DNA of 64,000 nucleotides from positions 2,218,707-2,282,706 of the forward strand of contig QANY01007306.1 in the NCBI GenBank assembly GCA_003255025.1. The letters are read 5' to 3'. This document shows, one piece after another, positions 43,319 to 56,274 of the stretch. A program made the translations under genes and the position numbers. This DNA is from Datisca glomerata. Taxonomy: Eukaryota > Streptophyta > Magnoliopsida > Cucurbitales > Datiscaceae. Numbering within the stretch: position 1 is the stretch's first letter; every line of letters starts with the position of its first letter. Below the pieces are notes generated by a model, which was given only the letters and a program-made list of their open reading frames with translations, had not been told where the DNA came from and ran no database searches.

Positions 43319-44468
43319 TCCTGAATTTTTGAACTCGTTAATTTTTGTTTGTTAAGAATTATAAAAACTATTAAAAGTAAACTTTGACATTACTCATTTA
43401 TTTTTTGTTTAGATTCCTAAAATAATCTACATGACTGTCCTATAAATTATTTGATCTGATTAAATAATTTATTGAATCAAATAATTTTGATCTTAATTAA
43501 TTTTTATTAGTTCATAATCATAAAACTTCTTATTCATAATAACTAGTTTACGAAAATTATTTGATCAGATTTATCTTATTTATTTTTATTTATGTATATT
43601 TTTTTAGAATCTGAGATTTATTTTACATCAAGTGTTAGAAAAGTCTTCACAAGCCAAAAAAAACTTACGCTTCGAAAAAAATTTGTTAGTCCATTTTGTT
43701 AAAATGCATTTTTAAAAGGTTATTTAATTAAGAAAACCCAAAAACAAATAACTAAAAGACAAATAATGATAAATCTATAATCTTTCTAGAATCAAATGGA
43801 GGAGCTTTTGCTTTGGTGGGGCAGAGTTTAAATAAATAGTTTGATTTATTTGGTTTGTAGAATTGAGAGATCTGCAATTATAAGAGAGAGCGTGGTGCGT
43901 GATAGGAGAGTCCTATCACGACATGTCAATCATGTAACGTCTCCACGTATTGTTATAGGCAATGTGTTAAGCTCTTTGGAAAGGATATATATTATTATAA
44001 AGAAATAACAAAAAAATTAATATAGAAAATAATTAAATGATTGAGAAGAAAATGGTAAGAGTAAAAAAAATGGTAAGTGGTCCCCACAAGCAACGTTTAT
44101 AACAGCAGAGGAAGAAGGAAGAAGGAAGACAGGCCAGAAAACAGGGGTCCTTTCTCTCGTTTTAGACAAACAAAATCATATCCGACAAATTTTGACAGCC
44201 TCGCCTCGTCTCGCCTCGAGAGCCTACAAGGCTACACCTCCCCCCTCTCCTCTCCTCTCCTCTCCTCTCTCCACAATTATTCTCCACGTGCCCTCCCTCT
44301 CTCTCTCCCCCTTGTTCCTCTTTTCTTTGCTCTTCGATCCCTTGTAAAGTTGTGTTTTTTCATTATACGTCCTTATTGCTTTTCCTCTAATCTTTGTTTT
44401 TCAACCTAAAGTTTGGCCATCTTCTCGTGTAGAGGAGCCAAAATGATTTTGGCGTAGTCTAAATTGAT
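43319..44468. other. intergenic DNA with a pyrimidine-rich block, no gene seen
   Basis: The first 700 bases are AT-rich. From about 44200 to 44310 the sequence is strongly pyrimidine-rich with TCTCC repeats (44238-44270), resembling a plant 5' leader, but no coding start follows. The open frame at 44077-44409 has no ATG start and is made of this low-complexity sequence. Confidence 0.45.
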
Positions 44469-44606
44469 CTCATGCAATGACTACGGACCTAATCAAAATT
44501 CATTACATTTCGACCTCATGTAATAGTTACGGACCTAATCAAAATCCATCACATTTCAATCTCATGCAATGATTACGAACCTAATCAAAATCCATCACAT
44601 TTCGAT
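44469..44606. repeat. 46-bp tandem repeat, three units
   Basis: Units starting CTCATGCAATGACTACGGAC, with the later landmark CCTAATCAAAATCCATCACA, begin at 44469, 44515 and 44561. They follow the pyrimidine-rich block directly. No function is evident. Confidence 0.85.
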
Positions 44607-47542
44607 CTTAAGGAAGAGAATGTTAAACAACACACAATCATATTACTATAATCATTGATCGAACTATATATGACAGTATTCACATGACGATATTAGATTG
44701 ATCATAGTATGTCATCGTGTCATATTTGATAAACACTCATCTTTTAAGATATAATACGCACATCAAATACATTATGAATTTTTTTTAAATATCAACAATC
44801 CATAGACTCATCAAAATAAGTCTCCAAATCTACATGATAATTAAGCTTTCAACATATTATCTGATAAACATTTATTTACCCTACAATATAAGTACATGTA
44901 CAATCATCATCAGATTTACAAGTAGATGTGGACTAATAGGGAGTTAGAGTCTGATCATATATAGACTCGATCATCGGAGTTTATTTGACTAGACATCACA
45001 CAGTGTCATGTTAAACCTCTTACAATCTTATTATCTATTTTTTTTCTTTATTCATCTGTATATCTACGAGGGACTCGTGACAATACATGACAATATATTT
45101 TATGCATTTACACTCCATATCATACCCAACAGACCAAATGTTGGGAAAAATTATATATATATAAATTAGATATATTTTATGCATTTAAAAACAATATATT
45201 AAGATAGATACAGCTTAATCGGTTTTATTTTAAATGCATTCCCTTTTAATCAAAAGGTTGTCTTAGTTTTCAAGTCAAGAAAGTGCAAGAATTTTCCTTT
45301 TCTCTCTGTTTATCCATGTGTCAACAAAATTAATGCTAGCTAGTCAAAATAATTCCAATTGACACTAGGTAATTTAGTTATTTTAATGGGTTAATATAAT
45401 TTATTTTGAATTCAACATATCATAGATTTAATATAAACCATATATATCAATATAAACTAAATATTGTGACAAAATATAGACTACATAAAAATTTAAATTA
45501 ATAAGTTGACATCAACGAACATTAAAGCATCATACATAAAGATATAATAATTGAATTAACCCTATTGTCAACTGAATAGCCATCATCATATTCCGAGTTA
45601 TTAACTCCAGTTAAATGATTTTCAAATTTCATATAAAAATTTGTTGTTAATTAAGAAGTAGATAAAGTGAAATAATTACGAACTAATAACGACTATCTAG
45701 CTGTTCGACTCCGTTGAAGAATCCAATAAGCTTCGCATTAATAAACAGCATGAGCTTTGTTCATGAATGAAAGAGTGTTAGTTAAGGGGGATATCAATTA
45801 AGGGTAGGCTGTGATTGTGGGATTTAAGCATATCACCCGCTAACTTTTTGTGTAATTATTACTTATAACTGAGAAGATAACGACCATATCCATCCTATAA
45901 TTATTAATGTTTAAAAACTCACCCACCAAATTTTACAACATTTTTTATCCGACTAAATAATGTATGTTTTGGTTAATATTTTACGATATTTTATGATAAT
46001 TTTATTAATAAATTAATGAATAATTGATATGTTACGTGATTAAATAAATTTTGATTGATGAGTAGGAATCGTAGTCGATAGTTATTGATTGAAGGGAAAA
46101 TACAATTACTTCATGTTTGAGATATTATTTTTTCCTTCTACATCAGATCATAAGATTCTTTAACGATAAAAACGTAATAAGCAGACTCAAATGTTGTTTA
46201 TCCATAAAAACGTAAAGGAACAAGTTTTTAAAATTTATTTCGATGTGAATAATAATATCGTTCAACCATAAATAATTGGACTCCTCTATAGTTGAGGTTT
46301 TTCCAAAAAAATAAATAGAAACAGAATTTCTATTTTTCAGAACAATAAAATTCTTATTGAACGGGGCTGTCGGTAGTTGGCAGTTTGGGCCTTTAGACCC
46401 ATTTGATCGTTTCTAGACGGGTTAGATCAGGTCGTACTCAACTGCAAAAAAATAATAATTAGTTTTTTTTTCAGAGATTATATCGGATGGCCCCAAAAAG
46501 TAAATCACCAAATTTCTATATAATTACAAACAAAAAAATCAATCCAAAAAGGTAAAATAATATAGCTGTCAAGCACAGGTGAGCAGGGTAAGCAAGATTC
46601 CAACATACAATAAAATGCCCCTATGGAGAAATTATGAATTAAACAAAAAGCTAAGCGCGCTTTAAGGGAAAAATCAAGGTTAAGTATTATTAATTATAAA
46701 ATATATGTCGGCAATTGGCAGTTTGGTCGTTTGAACTCGTCTGATTGTATAGGGACGGTGCTGATATATATTTAGGCATGATAATAAATAAACAAGTACC
46801 AAATCTTATATTTTCATGTCAAATTTTAACAATAACGGTGAACTTTATTATTATCTTAATTACTCTTCTAAGCCAGCGTTTAATATTCCACATAGAAATG
46901 AGTTAATAATATATTGAAAAATAATTTATTTTTGATAATTCCACACTTATAGCATGTTTATCTAATTCTTAGATTAAGAATTTGAATTAATGATAGAATT
47001 TTAGTTAAAAACCGAAATTAAAATGTGTAGTAATCTAAAAAATATATAATTTAATAAACAATGAATTTAAATTATAAATCTGAATATTAAAATTTGTAAT
47101 TGGAATCTACCAGGTAAACTTGAATTTAATGTTTCCAAATTAACTGTTCAGTAAGTTTCTAAATCAATCACGCCACTTTTCAAGCGGCCCAATACGACTT
47201 GGCATAGACTTGTTTATAAATTAGAATTACAATCCAACTATGACTCTTGAACTGTTTGTGTTTCTTTCTTTATTTACAACACCGACGTCTTCTTTTCCAG
47301 TAAAATCACAGCAAAATTGCAGTAATTATGAGTGAGAGAGAGAAGAGAGAGACAGAGAGACACTGAGTGATGATGATAAACAAACAGAATTTATCCTTTT
47401 AAATTAAATCATTCATCTTCTCTATCTTTTCTCTGCTTTTTGTACGATCCCGTTTCTGCAGAAACCAACCTTTCAGCTTCCTTCCTTCTCTCCTCTTTCT
47501 CTCTTTCAACACCCAAAGAGGAAAAGAAAACAAATATCAGCC
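44607..47542. promoter_or_regulatory. AT-rich intergenic DNA and promoter side of the GALS gene
   Basis: No gene is seen over about 2.9 kb. Two related ~55-bp strings with GTCGG-A-TTGGCAGTTTG occur at about 46369 and 46706. Close to the gene, TTTATAAATTAG at 47213 is a possible TATA box. The 47320-47540 part is rich in GAGAGA and then CTTTCTCT runs, as expected for a 5' leader. The start site itself cannot be read. Confidence 0.4.
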
Positions 47543-50260
47543 ATGGTTAAAGAGAGAGAAAAGGAGAGGGAGAAGAAGATGTATGTTGGTATTGTTTTTA
47601 ACTATGCCGCTGAGCTTAAGCTTTTGCTTTCCGCTCTTCTCATCCTCTGTGCTTTGGCTACTCTCTTACAGTTTCTCCCTTCGCGCTTCACCATCTCTAC
47701 CTCTGATCTTCGCCTCTGTATTTCGACCCAAGATTCCTCTCCTGCCCCTTCTCTTTCTCACTCTACCTCCTTGGTGGTGCCTACTCCACTTCCATCCCCT
47801 CCTTCTACCTCGCCTCCTTTACCCCCTGCAGTTGAGAAAGATCAGGTGCTTGACAATGGCGTCATCAGACGGGCTTTTAACCCTTTTGGCGCTGCTGCTT
47901 ACAACTTCATTACCATGGGTGCTTACAGAGGAGGATTTAACACTTTCGCCATTGTTGGATTAGCTTCTAAACCTCTTCACCTCTATGCTAAGCCCACCTA
48001 CCAATGCGAATGGGTACCTGACCTCAACTCCTCTGAACCAATCGCTGGTTCTGCTTACAAGATTCTTCCCGATTGGGGCTACGGGCGTGTTTACACCGTC
48101 GTTGTCGTCAACTGCACCTTCTCTCAGCCCGTAAACGTGGATAACACGGGAGGAAAACTCGTTCTCTATGCCTCTACTTCCGGCGGTGGCGACCGGAACT
48201 TCAACCTGACTGACAGAATCGAAGTTCTGGCGGAATCTTCTGGAAGTTTGAACACTTCCATCTTCACATCAAAGCCTAAATACGACTATCTGTATTGTGG
48301 GTCTTCCTTGTACGGGACGTTGAGCCCGCAGAGGATGAGAGAATGGCTGGCGTACCATGTGAGGTTGTTTGGAGAAAGATCGCATTTCATAATACACGAT
48401 GCAGGTGGTGTTCACGAGGACGTGCTTGAAGTTTTGAAGCCATGGATGGAGTTGGGATATGTGACATTGCAGGACATAAGGGAGCAAGAGAGATTTGATG
48501 GGTATTATCACAACCAATTTATGGTAGTGAATGACTGTTTGCATAGGTATAAGTTTATGGCTAAGTGGATGTTCTTCTTTGACGTCGACGAATATATTTA
48601 TGTGCCTCCTAAAAGTACTATCAAAACGGTGCTCGATTCGCTTTCGGAGTTTTCTCAATTCACAATTGAACAGATGCCCATGAGCAGCAAGCTCTGCCTC
48701 TCTGAAGATGCTGGCAAAACCTACAGGTATTTCACCACCTTCTTCTTCTTCTGTCTTACTCTTTCTTGATTAGAATTCATTGATTCGCTTCATACCAAAT
48801 AATTTCTTAAGGATCTAGATGCAAAGCTTGCGGTGAGAGGTTATTTGGGGTTTTCCATAATCATGTAGAAGTTATACAATTCAATTCATAAAAATGGTTT
48901 AAAATAAGAACACAAGATTAGTTGGAGTTCAAACTAGTTTATTAGTTCTTTTTTTGAAGTATAATTCTGGCTTTGAACTTCGTGGATTGTTTGAGTACTA
49001 AATTCCCTTCGACAATGAGCAATACAACATACCGCACTGCATATGGGTTTGAGGCAATGGGCTACTTTTCTCATCGGATCCTTTGTAAACTATTTAATGT
49101 AACTTAAGTCTTAATATTGCGGAGATTGACTGATAGGAACATATTTGGAATTATTTGAACTCTATTCTATTCATTTTTATAGATTCTTTCTTGTATATAT
49201 TGCATTTGGGGCAGGTGGAAGTGGGGGTTGGTTTGAGGAATTTGAAAGAACATGGTTGTTGATTCTTAGTCATGAGAGTATTAGGACCTTGTTATTTTTA
49301 TAATGGTATATTTATTCTTGGTGAGCTGGTGTATTAAGTCACAGACTTGTGAAGAATCTGAGCTGACTTCCAAAGGGAGCCTTTCTCTTCTTCTTCACAT
49401 CATATATAAACAATTGAAGAACTCAACTTAATTTTTTAGTTCTAGTAACGAATGTTTCAAATCTTAATCATTCAAGTTCAGATACTTGAAATACTCTCAA
49501 GTTCTAAACTCTTTCTTAATATATTGATGATGCTGATGGGAGTTTGTGACTTAAGTTTAGTTATGGCCAAAACTAAAAATTAACTTTCTTCTTTTCGGAC
49601 TTTTATAGAAACCTTGCCAATTTTTTATCTTTCTATAGCTATTTATATCATGAATCTCCAATCATGGTCTATCTCAAACATCTATTAAGGAATCTCTCTA
49701 TTATTTGCTATAGTTTCCAATCAAGAAACAGAATGAAGAGTAATTTGCTGGTAAATATATAGATGTTATGTTAATGATTTGTTTTTTAGCTCTCCTTTCT
49801 ATGGTGGTGTCTTTGTGGATTTCTACTGTGTGAATGTTCAAATTGGGATGAGAATTGAGATGCTTCAGTACATATTTACATAGTGAAATGATTTGTTGTA
49901 TGAATAATATACAGGAAATGGGGGTTTGAGAAGTTTGTATATAGAGATGTAAAAAGAGGAATAAGGAGGGACCGTAAATACGCTGTGCAACCACGCAATG
50001 TGTTTGCGACGGGGGTTCATATGTCTCAGAACATAGAAGGAAAGACGACACACAAGACGGAGGGGCGGATTAAATACTACCATTATCATGGAACAATAGC
50101 CGTGAGGCGAGAACCATGCCGTGCATTAGCCAATTCGACGGATATGAACTTCGAAAAGAACCCGTATGTTATGGACACGACGATGCGTAACGTCGCAGGC
50201 GTCATTAAGAGATTTGAGCTGAAAATGATCGGATCAAGGTTACAAAGAACAAAACAATGA
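47543..50260 (+). CDS. GALS: GT92 galactan synthase, GALS type (2 exons, 509 residues)
   Basis: This encodes a family GT92 (DUF23) glycosyltransferase like plant GALS enzymes, which add beta-1,4-linked galactose to pectic rhamnogalacturonan I side chains in the Golgi. Exons are 47543-48726 and 49915-50260, with a GT-AG intron of about 1.2 kb. The ATG sits in GCCATGGTT and gives a basic cytosolic tail, MVKEREKEREKKMYV. A type II membrane anchor follows at about residues 25-45 (LLLSALLILCALATLLQFLP), then a Pro/Ser-rich stem (about 65-98). The catalytic domain contains YLYCGSSLYGTLSPQRMREW, HDAGGVHEDV and the metal-binding motif FFFDVDEYIY (D347-x-D349). After the splice, RKWGFEKFVYRDV, MSQNIEG and YYHYHGTI complete it. 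The length is close to that of Arabidopsis family members. The paralogue number cannot be assigned. Confidence 0.9.
48727..49914 (+). other. single intron of the GALS gene
   Basis: The donor is AG|GTATTT and the acceptor is ATACAG|GA. The intron is T-rich with no nested element that I can recognise. If retained, translation would read 14 extra codons and stop at 48767-48769, losing the C-terminal fifth of the enzyme. Confidence 0.8.
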
Positions 50261-52915
50261 TAATTTCATTTATTTCTCTCTGCGATGATATCTTCATTTA
50301 CCTCTTGTTTTTACTTTAAATTGAAGTGTTAGTAGATAATGAGAGATTCAATTGAGGGTTTGTTTTTTATTTGTGTAAAGAGTAGAGTATAACATTTCTT
50401 ATAAGTACAGATTATATATTATAGATACAGATGGGTATATGATATATGCTATGGAGGAAGAACATGAGATTGGGAGAGAGGTGGTATCTGTTTTCTCTTT
50501 TTCTTTTTTAGTTTAAAATTCAATTTTTTTGTTACTTTTGATTTATATCTTTTGGAAAATTTGGTGTTCATATGAATAAAAGATTTAGTTTGTGGTTGAT
50601 TATGTTGTCGGTAATGGTAATAGCATGGATTTTGGCCCACATGGGGAGGGACCACCACCCATCACCACCATGGATTTTGGCCCACATGGTGGCTATGGCC
50701 TTGGCTTTGGCCTTTGGCTGTGGCAATTGCTACCTACTTTTGTGTTTATTTTTTTTAATGTAAGAGAATAAAGGGTGTGGAATATTTGGGGGATGTATAA
50801 ATATAAATAAGAAGTCAAAAAACATTCAAAGCTTATGTTTTACGAGAAAGCAGTCCAAAAGGGCATGTGGGTGTTTCGCCATTGGCTAGTGGGTGCTACT
50901 GTTTCTCATCTTTTAACAAACACATGCAAATAATTTAGGAAAGAAAATGAATATTATATTCAATCAACAATTTGTACGAGTTATAGAAAACAGTGTCACA
51001 TGTAAACTGTATATGCTATATAGGAAACACAGTGTAACATGTAAACTGTATATGCTATATACGAGTTATAGGAAACACAGATGATGTATCTTCCTCTTCT
51101 TTCTTCTCGGTGTCCGTTTGTCCTTTTCAAAGTGCTTTGTTTTTATTTGACTCTCTAAACAGTCACCGGCCGTTAAAAAGGTGTCCATAGAAAGAGAGGA
51201 AGGGAAAAGAAGCTATTATTGCTTTTGCATTCATATTGAATTATTTCTAATAAAAATTCATCATTGCTCATATGCTCATGAATGTTTATGAATGTTTGTA
51301 GCGAAATATTCTATGATATTAACCGGAAATGACGTCAGTCAGAGAGGTAATGTACTTTTAGATTAATTTACGTGACATGATTTAATGATATATCAATTTT
51401 CAAACTATTATTATAATTTACTTCTAGATCATTTATTTCTTGTGATAAGAAACATAAAATAATTAAAGAATGATATTCAATTATTACTATTATCTATTTC
51501 GTTATTGAAATCAATTCGTATTTGTTAAAAAAGAAAAAAAATTAATCTTAATTTAAAATATTTTTTAGGAAAGAGTTTGTGCGTCAAATGAGAGTGAATA
51601 TCATTTTTCATAGGTATGTGTGTTAAACAATTAAAAAAAGTTGGGTCATGGGTGTTATTTTTTAACAACCTAATACATTATCTTCATGCTGCATATATGT
51701 GAAATTCTCTTTCAAATAAATAATTAAAAAATAAGACGTACAATTATTTATGTGTCGTTGAGGAAAACCTAAGAGTTAATGATTAAGTTGGTAACATAAA
51801 GAATATTTTGAATATAAAAAATGGAAGTGATTTACATTTAAAGATGTTATACTGTCACCGCGTGACGCCCCCAGCCCATTATTTGTTGGGTGTGTGTGTC
51901 AGACAGCTCCAATTTGATGGTAAGCTGTATATGTTCTGATAAAGACAACAAATCTAGACCAACATAGAATCACTGCCCATTCTTCCTCTTTGCTGTCATA
52001 CCCAATCCCCATTCATTTTATTCATTTCTAATTTCTATTCTTGAACCATAATTGGAACCACTATTGGAAAAAAAAAGATCATTTCCTTTTCTCTGGTGTT
52101 CATTTTAGTAAGAGAGAATAACGTGTAAGATAAAAGTGTACTACAAATGTGTAGAATTGAGATTGTCTCTTATTTTGAAGATTATAAGACAATAACTTGA
52201 CCGTTATGGATCATTTAAATGCTTTTCAATGGTGCATCTCGTTTAAAAAAAAATTATTTACTACGTTGATACGGATCATTACATTACTTTTCAATAGCTC
52301 AAAATTGAACATAATCTTCTTTCCGATTCTCCTAAACTTGAGATGATCTTTTCTATGTGTTTTTCTTTTGGTGGTGTGAATTTAAAGACTCATACAAGAA
52401 GAAAATCTCTCTCCCAATCTTTTCGATGTGTTAATTTAAAGATGGAGGGACAATCCATCTTCACTGTCACTCAAATTATCTTTCAATCTTTCTTAAAGTT
52501 AGAGCAACCTCTTGAAGTGTAAAGGATTTTTTCTGCCCTTCTCAAGATTAAGGGGAAAATGTATTGATAAGGATAAAATTTGTGTGAGTATGAGATAGAA
52601 AGAGATGTCGATCCTCCAAATTCTTCAGAGTCCAAAAATCTCTTGTTTTATTGAATATGTTGACTTTATATAAACTTCCTCAATTACCTGGGTTTAAATA
52701 AAGATAGTCTTCTTTATTTTACATCTATCACACTCAACCGCTCATCAATTGCTGCCCATGACAACTTCTTGTTGTTCCAAGCCAATTAGTCAGAACCACT
52801 TGGTGGCCTACCAACCTATCTTGTCTGAGTGGTGCAGCCTACTCAATCAATTACGACCACTTGATTGTCAATTTGGCCCATTTTCCCTTTCTGATATTCT
52901 GCCCGCCCTTGAGGT
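50261..52915. other. 3' flank of GALS and intergenic DNA
   Basis: No gene is supported. GGATTTTGGCCCACATGG occurs twice (about 50627 and 50672). A 39-bp unit with GTAAACTGTATATGCTATAT is duplicated at about 50990-51065. The remainder is AT-rich. Confidence 0.5.
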
Positions 52916-53020
52916 GATGACCACCCGTTCTCGAGATGTCAGTTCCCGTTCTTGAAGCGATGATCCACCGTTCTCGAGATGTCATTTCTCGTTCTTTGAA
53001 GTGATGATTACCCGTTCTAT
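52916..53020. repeat. 43-bp tandem repeat, about 2.5 units
   Basis: Units starting GATGACCACCCGTTCTCGAG begin at 52916, 52959 and 53003. They lie in a GC-richer island (52740-53060) that looks like part of an old repeat. The open frame at 52749-52955 crosses it but shows no domain. Confidence 0.75.
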
Positions 53021-54219
53021 GAGTATCTCGCGACTTTAGTCAGTCATCCGTTTTCGCTTTTTTTACGCTTCTCATGATGGAGTAAGTTCCTTTCATCCAG
53101 GTGGTAGTGAATATTTTTTACCTGTTCATGAAGGTTAGATAGAAGGTGGCTACTTTATATGGCATTAAGGTGGATTCAAATTTCAAGAAATGTTATCTTC
53201 TTGATGACATATATTTGACATTTTGGTGGTATCTTTTGTATAGATATGGCGCAAGCCTAATGAGCATTGCAGATTGGGACATCCAAACTCATATGAGTGT
53301 CATTATTCAAGGTAAGGTGTGGGTTTGGCTTGCTTCACACAATACAACCCTATAAGAGCTTAGGGAAACAATCACTTCCCCCTCCTCTCACATATAGGAT
53401 TTGTAGATAGTTGGTACTGGAAGCCTGCAGTAAATGAGAATATATAGTGGGTAACACATACAATGTTTTGGTGGAGACCAGACCTTATGTCAAATGAAGT
53501 AGGTCAATTTGGTCTCTAATGTCAATCCACAAGTGTAACTTTATTTCTTGATTGATTTTCAACAATGAAATTTCTACTCTATAGAACATGACATAGTAGA
53601 AAAAATGGATGAGACAAAGTTTTGTGTTTTGCATTTATGGACTAGAGTCTACACATGTTCTCTATATGTTCCTTTCATGTAGGGATAGTAGAAGAATCTT
53701 GGTTAAATTATTGTAGCAATGTGATCTTCCTCTCCCTTGCTCGACTTGACATCAATTGACATCCTCGTTGCTTGACCATACTTGCTCGAAGAGGATGAAA
53801 ACTACTATTGTGAATCTTTCTTTTATTTCTTTATCATTACCATGTTTGGATAAATTAAGTGTAGGGAATCTTTTGTGTTCCTAGAGTCTATTACTAGGAT
53901 GACTAGAGATAGACTTTGATTTATTAGCAACATAGATAGAGATGACACACATTTTAGATGACAACATGTACGAGGCCTGCCTAGATTCTATTTTTGAAAT
54001 AAGGCTTCTCCAAAATGTCTAGGTAAGTCATAGTTTACTGCCCTATGTGAAGAGTGGCTATTGTTTTCCTCGTTACATACTTGGAGTATATTCATTGTAT
54101 TTCATAGATTTTAGTTGCTAACATTACGCTTATTTGTAAGGAAAAAGGAGAGATAGAAGATTGGAAGATAGCTTTACTTAAGTCATGTTGTATAGAGTAA
54201 AAAGTTCATCGTAAAAAGT
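53021..54219. other. intergenic DNA left of the chromovirus, no gene seen
   Basis: Small open frames are present (for example 53146-53355) but without a recognised domain, splice pattern or start context. Confidence 0.45.
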
Positions 54220-54590
54220 TGATAGGAGTTCCTTACAAATAGAGCTACTATTATCCACAGAGGAGCAAATAACAGAAAAATAAAAGAGATGGAAGCAGAA
54301 TTGATAGAACAAAACTGGTTATATTCCTTAAAGCAAGAAATACACCCTAAACCTAGAGGTCCAAGAGCATTGCCTTTCCAAACAGACCACACAAAATGAC
54401 ATACCCTCAACCTCCCCGTCTACCCTTTTATTTCATCATTTATATGCAATTACGTAACTAACAGTCAAGTCAGCAAAAGCATGCAACCCTCCCCTACCAA
54501 AATTTGTTTTCCCCTTTATTCATCATCCTTTCTATTTAAGTATTTTTCTTTTTCTTTCTAACATATGTCAACTTAACCAATGGCTTAACA
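54220..54590 (-). repeat. LTR at the 3' end of the chromovirus
   Basis: On the element's own strand it starts TGTTAAGCCATTGG and ends GGAACTCCTATCA. It pairs with 59354-59723, with many substitutions and few gaps. The polypurine tract is the C-run at 54594-54605 on the plus strand (GGGAGGGGGGG on the element strand). Confidence 0.92.
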
Positions 54591-54774
54591 TTACCCCCCC
54601 CTCCCGAACACGCACCTTGTCCTCAAGATGAAAAGAAGGAAATTGAGAGATAATCAAATCGAATTCCTCCCATGAGTTCTCAAATTCTGGTAGGTTCTTC
54701 CACTTGATGAGCACTTCCAGCACACCCCTAGCATTGTACGAAGATCTTCCACATCTTCCAGTTCCACGACCCAT
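54568..54774 (-). pseudogene. chromodomain at the end of the chromovirus polyprotein
   Basis: The frame contains EVLIKWKNLPEFENSWEEFD, the hallmark chromodomain core with the aromatic and acidic residues in place, followed by FHLEDKV. In chromoviruses this domain is thought to guide integration to certain chromatin. The reading ends close to the polypurine tract. Confidence 0.88.
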
Positions 54775-54806
54775 TCCAAGTCCGCCTTCAATATCAGTGG
54801 GAAAAA

Positions 54807-55070
54807 CTAAGTAGGTATCGCTTGTCCAACAACTTTTTTCATTGAAACATGGAAGACATAGTGTATTGGGGCAGATTTTGGCAAGTCTAGTTTGTACACG
54901 ACTGCCCCAATGTGAGCCATGGATTTATATGGACCAAAATACCTCGGCGAAAACTTCTCATTTAATCGCTTGGCCGATGACTTCTGACGATGAGGCTTGA
55001 GCTTCACATAAACCAAATCGCTCACTTGAAACTCTACTTTCCTTCTTTTCTTATCAGCCATTAATTTCAT
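54807..55070 (-). pseudogene. chromovirus integrase C-terminal (GPY/F) region
   Basis: The frame shows MADKKRRKVEFQVSDLVYVK followed by LNEKFSPRYFGPYK and VVYKLDLPKSAPIHYVFHVS. These are the RR-x-x-x-F-x-x-GD-x-V and K-x-x-x-x-FGP[YF] features of gypsy integrase ends. It precedes the chromodomain, with a stop between them. Confidence 0.88.
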
Positions 55071-55342
55071 CTTCTTTTAAGCCTCGTCTAGGTGGTATTT
55101 CAATTCATCAATTATAGAATCACATTCCACGAGTTGCTCTTCCACTCGAGATAAGGAAGTGGTGTATGTTGTAAACCGAAGTAGTGAAGGAGGGTCTCGG
55201 TGATACAAATCTCAGAAAAGATTTATGTAGATTGAGTAATAGAAAGAAGTATTATACCAATACCCCGCCCACAGAATCCATTGGACCCATTTTCTCAGTT
55301 TGTCACTAACAAAACATCAGATGTAGCTTTCAATCCCTCGAT

Positions 55343-55947
55343 TTACCACTTCGGTCTGGCCATAGCTTTGTGGATGGTAAGAGGAGCTCCTATTGAGTGA
55401 GTGCCTTGTAACCTAAACAATCCAGACCAGAATTTCCTTGTAAAAATATTATCTCTGTCGGAGACTATAGAGCAGGGAATTCCATGTAGGCGTACCACCT
55501 CCTTCACAAATAATTCGGCTACCATTGGGGCTAAAAATGGGTGTTTCAAGGGTAAAAGATGAGCATATTTTGTAGGTGATCCACCACAACCATGAGACAC
55601 TAGAATCCATCCATTTTAGGAAAACCTCCACAAAATCCATGGATATATCTTCCCAAACCTAATCTGGAATGGGCAAGGGATGCAATAACCCGGCTAGGGA
55701 AAGGGCAAGTGTCATATTTTGTTGACAAGTTGAACATTCAGACACGTATTTTCAGATATCTTTATGCATTCCCACCCAAAAAACATCCATTGCCAGCCGC
55801 TGATATGTTTTTAACACCCCCAAATATCCCCCCAGCTTTTCCAGCATGGTATTCTTCCAAGAATTGCAGAATTAAAGAGAAGTTCTTGGGAATGATCAGT
55901 TTACCTCGAAAGAGCAACTTCCCATTTTGCAAGGTGTAGTCAACCAC
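55343..55947 (-). pseudogene. chromovirus integrase, zinc-binding and catalytic core parts
   Basis: Read leftwards, the zf-H2C2 entry is ILQFLEEYHAGKAGG, of which His is kept but Cys residues are damaged. The core follows as MDFVEVF (consensus DFIEGLP), TKYAHLLPLKHPF, and VVRLHGIPCSIVSDRD with the second catalytic Asp, ending in NIFTRKFW. Shifts near 55640 and 55400 break the frame, and a clear DDE Glu is not seen. Confidence 0.85.
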
Positions 55948-56274
55948 TGTCGTATGATCTTAATGCAGTTGCTATTTTATAGGCCCCAAGACAGAATCAT
56001 CTATTACCTATCGTTGAAGAATATCCCAAAGCTTAAGTAATAATAACATGGCACTTTGAATTCGACATAAGAAATTTTGTTTTTTTTTTTTCTAAAAATT
56101 TAGATTATGTATCGAAAGAGGAGTATGAGAGAAAATGAATTTACAATTTTATCATGACATAGACAAAATAGCCAACTCACAGTTCTCTTCTCGCCTGGAT
56201 AAGGCTTTAGCCACCCTATTCTCAACTCCCGGTTTGTACTCAATATCGAAATTGTACCTGAGCATCTTGGAAAC

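Noticed and set aside
44077..44409. Open frame of about 110 codons before the GALS intergenic region
   Set aside because: It starts at GTG, consists of CT-rich low-complexity sequence, and shows no domain or splice partner.
48269..48658. Minus-strand frame opposite GALS exon 1
   Set aside because: It is the antisense shadow of a confirmed coding exon.
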